A stretch of DNA of 9,496 nucleotides from an uncultured Rhodobacterales bacterium (GTDB lineage: Bacteria; Pseudomonadota; Alphaproteobacteria; Rhodobacterales; Rhodobacteraceae), in assembly GCA_937901055.1 (NCBI GenBank), contig CALCGO010000556.1, positions 1 to 9,496 of the forward strand. Direction: 5' to 3'. Shown one piece after another: positions 1 to 6,817 of this stretch (its first letter is position 1; each line of letters starts with the position of its first letter). Made by a program: the position numbers and the translations under genes. The notes under the pieces are model-generated. The model made no database searches and was not told the origin of the DNA. It worked only from the letters and a program-made list of their open reading frames with translations.

Positions 1-1446
1 GAAGCGGTCATGGTCACCAAAAACTGTCCGCATTTGACCCGGCCAGCTGTCCTTTATGCAAAGAACACCTTCAATGCCATTGCCTTCCAGTTCCACGCCG
101 GTCTGTGGGTCCAGAACTACCGGCTGAACACCAAAGAACGGGTTCATTGCCGAACCGGGCTTTAACGCAGCGGCGCCGGGCAGCGGCGTTAGCAGTATGC
201 CGCCCGTTTCTGTCTGCCACCATGTGTCAACAATCGGACATTTCTCTTTGCCGACAATTTTATAGTACCATTCCCATGCTTCTGGATTAATGGGTTCACC
301 AACCGAACCAAGTATCCGCAGCGAGGACAAATCACATTTTTCAACAAACGAGTCCCCTTGCCCCATCAACGCACGAAGTGCTGTCGGTGCCGTATAGAAT
401 TGATTCACTTTATGCTTGTCACATACCTGCCAGAAACGGCTCGCATCCGGATAGGTTGGAATGCCCTCAAACATCAGCGTGGTTGCGCCATTGGCCAGCG
501 GGCCATAGACGATATAGCTGTGGCCAGTCACCCAACCAACATCTGCCGTACACCAATAGATATCACCATCGTGATAATCAAAAACATACTGATGCGTCAT
601 TGAAGCATATAACAAGTATCCACCAGTCGAGTGCACTACACCCTTTGGCTTTCCTGTGGAGCCCGACGTATAAAGCACAAACAACGGGTCTTCGGCGTTC
701 ATTGGTTCAGGTGGACAATCAGTCGATGCATCAGCCATCATTGCGCGATACGAATGGTCGCGACCGGCCTTCAAGCCAACGTCAGCGCCTGTGCGTTCAA
801 CCACCAAAGTGGGAACGTCGCCGGAGATAACCAATGCCTTATCCACGTTCGATTTCAGCGGAGTATTCCGTCCACCACGTGGGGCCTCGTCAGCAGTAAC
901 CACCAGTTTGGCACCGGAATCCGCGATGCGGCTACCCAATGCTTCGGGCGAGAAGCCGGCAAAAACGATTGAATGAACAGCGCCAATCCGTGCAGAGGCC
1001 AACATCGCATAAGCAGCTTCAGGGATCATTGGCATATAAAGAACGATCCGGTCGCCTTTCTTTACACCCAGTTTCTTATACACATTCGCCAATCGACTGA
1101 CGTGTTCGTGCAATTCCTTATAGGTAATGTGCGCGTCGTCTTCGGGATTGTCCCCTTCCCAAATGATCGCGGTTTGATCGGCACGATCCTTCAAATGACG
1201 GTCGATACAGTTCGCCGAAACGTTTAATTCCCCGTCTTCGAACCACTTGATCGAAACATTCGGGTACTCAAACGTTGTGTTCTTCACCTTTGTGTAAGGC
1301 GTGATCCAGTCAAGACGACGCCCTTGCTCGCCCCAAAATGCCTCTGGATCACTGATGGATTCAGCATACATTGCCTTGTATTGATCCTCTTTGATCAAAG
1401 CCTTGGCGACAGTTTCTTGCGAGGGTGGGTGAATGTGCTGTTCCAT
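1..1446 (-). CDS. acs: Acetyl-CoA synthetase, AMP-forming (partial, C-terminus beyond left edge)
   Basis: Activates acetate to acetyl-CoA through an acetyl-adenylate, using ATP and CoA in the cytoplasm. The 482 residues present cover the N-terminal cap and most of the large adenylate-forming domain. The family is about 650 residues long, so the small C-terminal domain with the regulatory lysine lies outside the window. Visible motifs are the phosphate-binding loop YTSGSTGKPKG (residues 259-269), the acetate-pocket motif WWQTETGG (409-416), whose tryptophans set short acyl specificity in known Acs proteins, and SWPGQMR near the edge. The start ATG (1446-1444) has GGAG six bases upstream and gives the normal N-terminus MEQHIHPPS. 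The stop of the upstream ABC ATPase gene is only 27 bases away with no terminator between them, so acs is probably the distal gene of the transporter operon. Propionyl-CoA synthetase is a less likely alternative given the WW pocket and high Acs similarity. Confidence 0.97.
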   Translation of the reverse strand, partial: MEQHIHPPSQETVAKALIKEDQYKAMYAESISDPEAFWGEQGRRLDWITPYTKVKNTTFEYPNVSIKWFEDGELNVSANCIDRHLKDRADQTAIIWEGDNPEDDAHITYKELHEHVSRLANVYKKLGVKKGDRIVLYMPMIPEAAYAMLASARIGAVHSIVFAGFSPEALGSRIADSGAKLVVTADEAPRGGRNTPLKSNVDKALVISGDVPTLVVERTGADVGLKAGRDHSYRAMMADASTDCPPEPMNAEDPLFVLYTSGSTGKPKGVVHSTGGYLLYASMTHQYVFDYHDGDIYWCTADVGWVTGHSYIVYGPLANGATTLMFEGIPTYPDASRFWQVCDKHKVNQFYTAPTALRALMGQGDSFVEKCDLSSLRILGSVGEPINPEAWEWYYKIVGKEKCPIVDTWWQTETGGILLTPLPGAAALKPGSAMNPFFGVQPVVLDPQTGVELEGNGIEGVLCIKDSWPGQMRTVFGDHDRF

Positions 1447-1473
1447 GGTTTTCTCCAGTAGTCGTAATTTTTC

Positions 1474-2199
1474 TTAGATAGCGAGATACTCTTCGCGGAG
1501 CGCCTCATTGTCCAGAACCTCTTGTGCGGTTCCGTCAAAAACCACGAGACCGGTATCCAGAATGACTGCGCGATCTGCGAGTTTCAGCGCTGCAACAGCG
1601 TTCTGCTCCACGATAATTGTAGTGATGCCCAGCTCTTTGATTTGCCGCAACGTACGTTCGATTTCCTGCACAATCACCGGGGCCAACCCCTCGTAAGGTT
1701 CGTCAAGCAACAACAATTTGATGTCGCGTGCCAACGCACGTCCGATCGCCAGCATCTGTTGCTCGCCACCAGAAAGCGTTGTGCCTTCCTGATTTTTGCG
1801 TTCGCCCAGACGGGGGAAAAGGTCGTAAATCCGCTCGATTGACCAGCCATGCGGTGGGGCAATCTGCGCCAGTTCCAAATTTTCCTGAACCGTCAGACCC
1901 TGAATAATCCGTCGATCTTCCGGCACTAGTGCCACGCCTGCGCGGGCCGCCTCGAACGATTCCATGTCATGCAAAGCCTGATGGTCCAACCAACATTCGC
2001 CTTGGGTCACTAGCGGATCGCCGATCTGTGCAATGGACCGAAGTGTCGAGGTTTTACCCGCACCGTTCCGCCCCAAAAGCGCCAAAATCTCGCCCTCGTG
2101 GACGTTAAACGACACACCTTGAACGATGTAGCTTTCGCCATAGTAAGAATGGATGTCGTGCAGCGAAAAATATGCCGGCTTATTTGTCTTGTCGTTCAT
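1474..2199 (-). CDS. ABC transporter ATP-binding protein, LivF/UrtE class
   Basis: One of two nucleotide-binding subunits that power import through the permease pair encoded upstream; acts on the cytoplasmic face of the inner membrane. The 241 residues match the usual LivF size. Seen in order are Walker A GRNGAGKTS (43-51), signature LSGGEQQ (142-148), Walker B LLLLDEP (162-168) followed by EGLAP, and VEQNA (198-202). In the last, glutamine replaces the usual H-loop histidine, which is normal for LivF-type subunits. The start codon overlaps the stop of the preceding ATPase gene as ATGA, indicating translational coupling. acs follows 27 bases downstream. The substrate cannot be told from this subunit, so I give no liv or urt symbol. 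Confidence 0.95.
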   Translation of the reverse strand: MNDKTNKPAYFSLHDIHSYYGESYIVQGVSFNVHEGEILALLGRNGAGKTSTLRSIAQIGDPLVTQGECWLDHQALHDMESFEAARAGVALVPEDRRIIQGLTVQENLELAQIAPPHGWSIERIYDLFPRLGERKNQEGTTLSGGEQQMLAIGRALARDIKLLLLDEPYEGLAPVIVQEIERTLRQIKELGITTIIVEQNAVAALKLADRAVILDTGLVVFDGTAQEVLDNEALREEYLAI

Positions 2200-2954
2200 A
2201 CTTCTGCCTCCCCAAGGTAAGCTTCGCGGACTTTCGGATGGCCCTTAATGTCATCTGGCAACCCTTCGGCAATAATTGCGCCTTGCGCCAAAACCGATAT
2301 CGTATCGGCAAGGCTGAACACAACGTGCATATCGTGTTCGATGATAACCTTGGTAATTCCACGCGTCTCGCCAATGTGTTTCAAAAGATCAATCGTCGCG
2401 TTCGTGTCCGCCCGTGCCATGCCTGCTGTCGGTTCATCCAACAACAACAGTTTCGGATTTTGCGACAAACACATCGCCATTTCCAACCGCCGTTTGTCAC
2501 CACGTGAAAGCGAGGCCGCATCCATATGCAATTTGTCCTGCATATTCACATCTATGAGCATCTGTTCGGCTTGCTCACGGATGTCCGTTTCACCTTTTAC
2601 CTTTTTCCAGGCGTTCATCATGAACGACCCGTCGCGGTGTGCAAAACACGGGATCATTACGTTTTCAAAAACCGTCAGATCGGTGAAAATCTCGGGTGTT
2701 TGAAACACACGGCTGATACCCAGTTGGTTGATCTCGTGCGGTTTCTTGCCAAGCACTGGCTTGCCTTGAAACATCACTGATCCCGTATCCGGTTCCAATT
2801 TACCAATCAGGCAGTTCAGGAACGTGGATTTACCAGCCCCGTTCGGCCCGATGATTGCGTGAACCGAACCCTCTTTAACGTCGAGGTTAACGTTGTTCAG
2901 CGCATGCAAGCCACCGAAGTGCTTGTTGACGTTCTGGACTTCAAGAATTCCCAT
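2196..2954 (-). CDS. ABC transporter ATP-binding protein, LivG/UrtD class
   Basis: Second nucleotide-binding subunit of the same importer, 252 residues. Visible motifs are Walker A GPNGAGKST (36-44), Q-loop glutamine (about 85) in VFQTPEIF, Walker B LLLLDEP (169-175) and an H-loop histidine at 207 in IIEHDMH. The signature loop reads LSRGDKRRLE (149-158) rather than LSGGQ. This is closer to UrtD-type subunits, which as I recall have LSHGQK, than to the leucine/isoleucine/valine LivG. The start ATG lies 12 bases after the LivM-like stop, with GGAGCAGGG just upstream as a ribosome binding site. The end overlaps the next ATPase start by four bases. It probably pairs with the LivF-like subunit as an asymmetric ATPase dimer. 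Confidence 0.95.
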   Translation of the reverse strand: MGILEVQNVNKHFGGLHALNNVNLDVKEGSVHAIIGPNGAGKSTFLNCLIGKLEPDTGSVMFQGKPVLGKKPHEINQLGISRVFQTPEIFTDLTVFENVMIPCFAHRDGSFMMNAWKKVKGETDIREQAEQMLIDVNMQDKLHMDAASLSRGDKRRLEMAMCLSQNPKLLLLDEPTAGMARADTNATIDLLKHIGETRGITKVIIEHDMHVVFSLADTISVLAQGAIIAEGLPDDIKGHPKVREAYLGEAEV

Positions 2955-2966
2955 AATCCCTGCTCC

Positions 2967-4127
2967 TTATTCAGCCGGGGTCTTGGCGTTATCCGCCGAG
3001 CCACGTTTTTGTTTACCGAACCGTTTGTTGATGCGATTTGCACCTTCCATCAGGCCACCGGGTAGGAATATCACGATAATCATAAACACCGCGCCCAACG
3101 TCAGGCTCCAGCCTTTGCCTACGAACGGATGAATGATCCAGACCATGAAGGTTTCAAGGAAACCTGGCAGAACATCGAACCATTCGTGTAGAACGTTGTC
3201 GTTGATGCGCGAGAAAATCGCTTCGAAGTATTTGATAACGCCTGCGCCAAGTACAGGTCCAAGCAACGTGCCTGCACCGCCAAGGATAACCATCAGAACG
3301 ATGGAGCCAGACTCGGTCCACTGCATACGTTCAGCACCCGCTAATGGGTCCATCGAGGCCAGCAAAGCGCCTGCCAAACCGGCATACATGCCAGAGATCA
3401 CGAAAGCCGCCAGTGTGTAGGGTTTCGTGTTGATCCCCGTATACATCAGACGGTTCTGGTTAGTTTTCACAGCCCGTAGCATCAATCCGAAAGGCGAGCG
3501 GAAAATGCGGATTGACAAGTAGAACGCCGCAATCAATATGAATGCGCAGACGTAGAACCCTACGTTAAACTGCAAGTCCAATCCCATAAGCGAAGTACGC
3601 CATGTGTCGTTCATCTCTAAACCGAACAGGTTTGTTGAAGGCAATGAACCGGAGTCGTTCTTCGGGTCCAGTATCCGTGCATCTGCAAGACGTATCTGCA
3701 AACCGGTCTCACCGTTCGTGATCGGTGTAAGAACCGAATACGCAAGGCTGTAAGACATCTGCGCGAACGCCAACGTCAGAATGGAGAAGTAGATGCCAGA
3801 CCGCCGCAGTGTGACAAACCCGATCAGCAAGGCGAACAAACCAGACATAATGATCGCAAGGATCATCCCTGGAATGATGTTCATTGTCAGCAGCTTGAAC
3901 ATCCACACCGTCGAATACGATCCCACACCCAGAAACGCGGCGTGGCCGAAGGACAGATACCCAGTCAAGCCGAACAGAATGTTATAACCCACCGCCAGAA
4001 TGCCAAAGATGGCAAAGCGTTGTAGCAAATCCGGATATCCTGCCCCGAACGGCGCGAGGATAATTGGTCCGGTCAGTACGAGGATCGCAAACACAATCAT
4101 CAGAACTTTATCGTTGTATTTTAACAT
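2967..4127 (-). CDS. ABC transporter permease, LivM/UrtC class
   Basis: Membrane subunit that forms half of the translocation channel in the inner membrane. The 386 residues are strongly hydrophobic with about nine or ten predicted helices. Family landmarks are GLTGYLSFGHAAFLGVGSY (53-71), SPFGLMLRAVKTNQNR (211-226, the cytoplasmic loop that contacts the ATPases) and ILGGAGTLLGPVLGA (281-295). Residues about 135-185 form a polar insert of roughly 50 residues between helices (NGETGL, LDPKNDSGS), longer than in typical LivM and probably exposed. The C-terminus is a basic tail (RINKRFGKQKRG). The start lies four bases after the LivH-like stop, so the two permeases are probably translationally coupled. 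Confidence 0.94.
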   Translation of the reverse strand: MLKYNDKVLMIVFAILVLTGPIILAPFGAGYPDLLQRFAIFGILAVGYNILFGLTGYLSFGHAAFLGVGSYSTVWMFKLLTMNIIPGMILAIIMSGLFALLIGFVTLRRSGIYFSILTLAFAQMSYSLAYSVLTPITNGETGLQIRLADARILDPKNDSGSLPSTNLFGLEMNDTWRTSLMGLDLQFNVGFYVCAFILIAAFYLSIRIFRSPFGLMLRAVKTNQNRLMYTGINTKPYTLAAFVISGMYAGLAGALLASMDPLAGAERMQWTESGSIVLMVILGGAGTLLGPVLGAGVIKYFEAIFSRINDNVLHEWFDVLPGFLETFMVWIIHPFVGKGWSLTLGAVFMIIVIFLPGGLMEGANRINKRFGKQKRGSADNAKTPAE

Positions 4128-4131
4128 GCTC

Positions 4132-5163
4132 TTAATCCTCCATCATGCCGGCTTTGCCCATCAGACCGCGTGGGCGGACCAACAGAACAATCATGGCAAC
4201 GAGGTAAATAATAATCTGGTCGATACCGGGGATAATGGCCTTAACTTCGTTCATAGAAGAGAAGCTCTCGAGCATTCCCAACATGAAACCTGCAAGGATC
4301 GCACCCGGCAAACTGCCCATGCCACCCACAACCACCACCACAAAGCAGAGAACAAGGAAGTCCATGCCCATATGGTAGTTCGGGGGTAGGATAGGCGTAT
4401 ACATAACACCCGCCACCCCCGTCACCGCGGCGGCAAGGCCGAACATAATGGTGAAGCGTCGATCAATGTCGATGCCTAGCAAACCAACCGTCTCGCGGTC
4501 AGCCATACCGGCACGTACGACCATCCCAAAGGTGGTGAAGCGTAGGAAGGCGAATACCCCGCCGATGACTACGGCTGCGAAAACGAAATAGACCAAACGC
4601 CAATATGGGTAGATTACAGCGTATTCGGCGAACCCAAATAATATGCCAATATCCATCGCGCCACTCATCGAATCCGGCGCAGATTGCGGGATCGGGTTAG
4701 CGCCGAAGAAGGCTTTGATAATTTCTTGCAATACAATCGCTAGTCCGAAGGTCATCAGGATCTGGTCAGCGTGTGGGCGATTGTAGAAATGTTTAATAAG
4801 GCCCCGCTCCATTATGATACCAATGAGCCCCATGACTGGAATTGCGAACAGGATCGCAATCAGTACCGAATAATCGATCATCCATGTACCGGCATCACCC
4901 CACCACAACTCTACATATGGTGTTTTAACTTCGAGTGGTTTGCCCAGAAAGTTCGTTTTTTCTGGGTCTAGCGTAATTTTGGATAGCGTCAGAATTTTTC
5001 GCATAACCACAGCACAGAATGCACCCAGCATAAACAATGCTCCGTGGGCGAAGTTCACCACACCTAGCGTTCCAAAAATAAGGGTCAAACCTAGGGCAAT
5101 CAGCGCATAAGCGCTACCCTTGTCCAACCCGTTCAATACTTGCAGAAAGATCGCGTCCATCAC
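4132..5163 (-). CDS. ABC transporter permease, LivH/UrtB class
   Basis: Second channel-forming subunit, partner of the LivM-like protein. Recognised by the N-terminal QVLNGLDKGSAYALIALGL and GVVNFAHGALFMLGAF (34-49), the ATPase-contact loop TTFGMVVRAGMADRETVGLL (210-229) and GGMGSLPGAILAGFMLG (280-296). The 343 residues exceed the roughly 290-310 usual for LivH because of polar inserts at about 56-97 (SKITLDPEK...VELWWGDAG) and about 154-170. The first codon at 5163 is GTG; the next codon, at 5160, is ATG and may be the true start. The upstream ribosome binding site is weak (CGGGGCG), which together with the stem-loops in the preceding gap would lower permease output relative to the binding protein. 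Confidence 0.94.
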   Translation of the reverse strand: MMDAIFLQVLNGLDKGSAYALIALGLTLIFGTLGVVNFAHGALFMLGAFCAVVMRKILTLSKITLDPEKTNFLGKPLEVKTPYVELWWGDAGTWMIDYSVLIAILFAIPVMGLIGIIMERGLIKHFYNRPHADQILMTFGLAIVLQEIIKAFFGANPIPQSAPDSMSGAMDIGILFGFAEYAVIYPYWRLVYFVFAAVVIGGVFAFLRFTTFGMVVRAGMADRETVGLLGIDIDRRFTIMFGLAAAVTGVAGVMYTPILPPNYHMGMDFLVLCFVVVVVGGMGSLPGAILAGFMLGMLESFSSMNEVKAIIPGIDQIIIYLVAMIVLLVRPRGLMGKAGMMED

Positions 5164-5188
5164 TTACGCCCCGTTATTTTTTATGAGG

Positions 5189-5206
5189 TTCCGCACCTTA
5201 GCGGAA
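5189..5206 (-). promoter_or_regulatory. Stem-loop near permease start
   Basis: TTCCGC and GCGGAA form a perfect six-base stem with a six-base loop in the leader of the LivH-like gene. No T-tract follows, so it is not a terminator. It may influence message stability or ribosome access to the weak binding site about 25 bases downstream. Function is inferred only. Confidence 0.4.
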
Positions 5207-5209
5207 AAT

Positions 5210-5235
5210 CCGGCCGCACACAAAGGCGCGACCGG
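5210..5235 (-). promoter_or_regulatory. Intergenic stem-loop after binding-protein gene, possible leaky terminator
   Basis: On the minus-strand transcript CCGGTCGC pairs with GCGGCCGG (eight pairs, one of them G-T) around a ten-base loop, followed by ATTTT. It lies about 25 bases beyond the binding-protein stop. The short T-run is too weak for a strong terminator. Such structures commonly let a binding protein be made in excess over its permeases, by 3' end protection or partial termination. A smaller stem, TTCCC/GGGAA (5243-5256), sits directly after the stop codon. Confidence 0.5.
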
Positions 5236-5258
5236 CAGTGTATTCCCGAGGGGGAAAC

Positions 5259-6605
5259 TTATGCGCCTGGGTTACAGTTACCCAAAGCACCACCAGCGAA
5301 CATTGCATGTTCTGGATCGTACTCAACTTGAGCACGTGGTGTAACCTGAACAACTTCCAGAAGGTCGAATTCGGAAGTCGGGTTCTCTTTACCCTTCACA
5401 ACCAGCACGTCTTTGAAGCACTGGTGATCGTCTGCACGGTAATGCGTTGGACCATTGCCCAGACCGTCGAAGTCAAAGCCTTCAAGAGCTTCGGCAACGC
5501 CGCATGGGTTGAATGTACCAGCACGTTCACAAGCATCTGCATAAAGCATTGTCTGACAGTAAACTGTGTGTGCAGCCTGTGATGGAGGGAAGCCGTACGC
5601 TTCGCCAAAGGATTTAACGAAGGCTTGCGAACCAGCGTCGGTCAGGGACCAGTGCCAGTTTGTCGAGCCAAAGATGCCTTTAACGTTTTCGCCAGCACCC
5701 TTCGCCATTAGGCGAGAGTAAAGTGGAACAACGATCTCGAAGTTGTTGCCGTTGACCATTTTGTCACGCAGACCGAACTGAACAGCCGAAGTTAGCGAGT
5801 TGATCATGTTACCACCGTAGTGGTTCAGAACTAGAACATCGGCACCAGAGTTCAGAACCGGAGCAACGTAGGAAGAGAAATCCTGCGTCGCAAGAGGTGT
5901 AAGAACGTTGTTTGCAGTACCCCAACCAACAGCTTCAGTCGCTGCTTGAATGGATTCCTGTTGCGTCCAACCCCAAGTGTAGTCAGCGGTTAGGTGGTAA
6001 GCGGTACGGTCAGGACCATACATTTCCAGAAGCACAGGTGCCAAAGCAGCCGCAGACATGTAACCGTTAAAGAAGTGGCGGAAGCCGTTGGCTTTCTTGT
6101 CCTTACCGGTTGTGTCGTTGGAGTGTGTCAAACCAGCCATAAAGATCACGCCAGCTTCCTGACATAGACCCTGCACAGCAATCGCAACGCCCGAAGAAGA
6201 GCCACCGGTAATCATTACCGCACCGTCTTTTTCGATCATGGATTTAGCAGAAGCACGCGCCGCATCAGATTTCGTCTGCGTATCGCCAGTAACATAGTTA
6301 ACCTTGTTGCCAAGGATGCCGTTACCTTTAAGAGCTTTAGAACTGAACGTGTTCATCATCCCGCCATCGCCGCCACCATTTAGGTGCTCAACAGCAAGCA
6401 TGTATGCGCGAAGCTCGTCCGCACCCTCGTCCGCGTATGGACCAGATTGTGGAACGTTGAAGCCAAGCGTTACGCCGCTTCCGGTTGGTGCGTTAGTATA
6501 CGCAGCCGCCGAACCGGCAGTGAAGATCGTCGGCATTGCCAAGCCAGTGCCCAGTAGAGCACCCGACTTAATCAAACCACGACGATTTGGTGTAAATACA
6601 GACAT
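5259..6605 (-). CDS. ABC transporter substrate-binding protein, type I periplasmic fold, Tat-exported
   Basis: Periplasmic solute receptor of the importer. The chosen start ATG (6605-6603) gives 448 residues and has a strong GGGAGGA ribosome site at 6617-6611; an in-frame upstream start at 6674 lacks one and would bury the signal peptide. Residues 1-35 form a twin-arginine signal: NRRGLIKSG with arginines at 8-9, a hydrophobic stretch, and probable cleavage after GSAAA. The mature part begins VTLGFNVPQSGPYADEGADE, typical of the LivJ/AmiC/UrtA-like receptor fold, followed by a glycine-rich GGGDGG loop and NKVNYVTGDTQTK, which fits the equivalent strand. No lipobox cysteine is present, so it should be soluble. 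Several cysteines lie in the C-terminal half. The ligand is not evident. Linkage to acs makes a substrate that yields acetate, or a short carboxylate itself, a reasonable guess, but this is inference. Confidence 0.93.
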   Translation of the reverse strand: MSVFTPNRRGLIKSGALLGTGLAMPTIFTAGSAAAYTNAPTGSGVTLGFNVPQSGPYADEGADELRAYMLAVEHLNGGGDGGMMNTFSSKALKGNGILGNKVNYVTGDTQTKSDAARASAKSMIEKDGAVMITGGSSSGVAIAVQGLCQEAGVIFMAGLTHSNDTTGKDKKANGFRHFFNGYMSAAALAPVLLEMYGPDRTAYHLTADYTWGWTQQESIQAATEAVGWGTANNVLTPLATQDFSSYVAPVLNSGADVLVLNHYGGNMINSLTSAVQFGLRDKMVNGNNFEIVVPLYSRLMAKGAGENVKGIFGSTNWHWSLTDAGSQAFVKSFGEAYGFPPSQAAHTVYCQTMLYADACERAGTFNPCGVAEALEGFDFDGLGNGPTHYRADDHQCFKDVLVVKGKENPTSEFDLLEVVQVTPRAQVEYDPEHAMFAGGALGNCNPGA

Positions 6606-6610
6606 GAATT

Positions 6611-6617
6611 TCCTCCC
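6611..6617 (-). promoter_or_regulatory. Strong ribosome binding site of the binding-protein gene
   Basis: On the minus strand GGGAGGA ends five bases before the ATG at 6605. It decides the start of the binding protein over the longer reading frame, and fits the high expression expected of a periplasmic receptor. Confidence 0.8.
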
Positions 6618-6629
6618 ATTCGTGTCAAT

Positions 6630-6635
6630 TTTATA
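6630..6635 (-). promoter_or_regulatory. Candidate -10 box for the transporter-acs operon
   Basis: TATAAA on the minus strand, 25 bases before the binding-protein ATG, with no recognisable -35 hexamer at 16-18 bases. If it is the real -10, the leader would be under 20 bases and the promoter would probably need an activator. This is a weak, motif-only call. Confidence 0.3.
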
Positions 6636-6681
6636 CTGCCATGAACGGCAGAGGGTATTTTTACCCAAGGTCATTCTTGGT

Positions 6682-6701
6682 TTGATTTGTCAAAAAATCA
6701 A
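6682..6701. promoter_or_regulatory. Inverted repeat in the divergent control region, possible operator
   Basis: TTGATTT and AAATCAA form a perfect seven-base inverted repeat with a six-base spacer (GTCAAA). Its centre is about 68 bases upstream of the start implied by the candidate -10 at 6635-6630, a distance suited to an activator. A neighbouring smaller repeat, CCAAG/CTTGG, spans 6665-6680. The bound protein is unknown; the adjacent XRE-type regulator is the obvious candidate. Confidence 0.4.
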
Positions 6702-6726
6702 TAAATGATTGCATTTGTTCAATTTA

Positions 6727-6776
6727 TTTGTAAATTATTGTAACAAGACAAAGCCATTTTTGTAAATTAGTTTACA
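6727..6776. promoter_or_regulatory. Operator-like cluster: 11-base direct repeat plus perfect palindrome
   Basis: TTTGTAAATTA occurs at 6727-6737 and again at 6759-6769, 32 bases apart, about three helical turns. The second copy is part of the perfect inverted repeat TGTAAA-TTAG-TTTACA (6761-6776). Another TGTAA lies at 6739-6743, ten bases after the first. This gives four half-sites just upstream of the XRE-type regulator gene, consistent with autoregulation and with control of the divergent transporter operon. TTTGTAAA resembles the TTTGCAAA-like core I recall for the ScfR-family regulator RamB. No strong sigma-70 promoter for the regulator could be fixed; TTGTAA (6738-6743) and TGTAAA (6761-6766) at 17 bases is a weak candidate that would overlap the operators. 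Confidence 0.55.
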
Positions 6777-6817
6777 CCGCGCCGCAGCAAGAGCATGAAA
6801 ACAATAGGAATCGGGCA

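Noticed and set aside
378..830. A 150-codon plus-strand open frame in the acs region
   Set aside because: It lies wholly antisense to acs, whose full family motifs are intact on the minus strand; the plus-strand protein has low-complexity, arginine- and glutamine-rich content with no recognisable domain.
2196..5163. Assignment as a urea (urtBCDE) or leucine/isoleucine/valine (livHMGF) transporter
   Set aside because: The subunits show only class-level similarity; the binding protein does not look like UrtA or LivJ beyond fold, and no urease or branched-chain catabolic genes are present.
6606..6674. Upstream extension of the binding protein by 23 codons
   Set aside because: The extension has no ribosome binding site and would place a polar segment before the Tat signal; the ATG at 6605 has a strong GGGAGGA.
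6688..6693. TTGACA on the minus strand as a -35 box for the transporter operon
   Set aside because: No acceptable -10 hexamer occurs 15-19 bases downstream; the sequence is part of the 6682-6701 inverted repeat instead.
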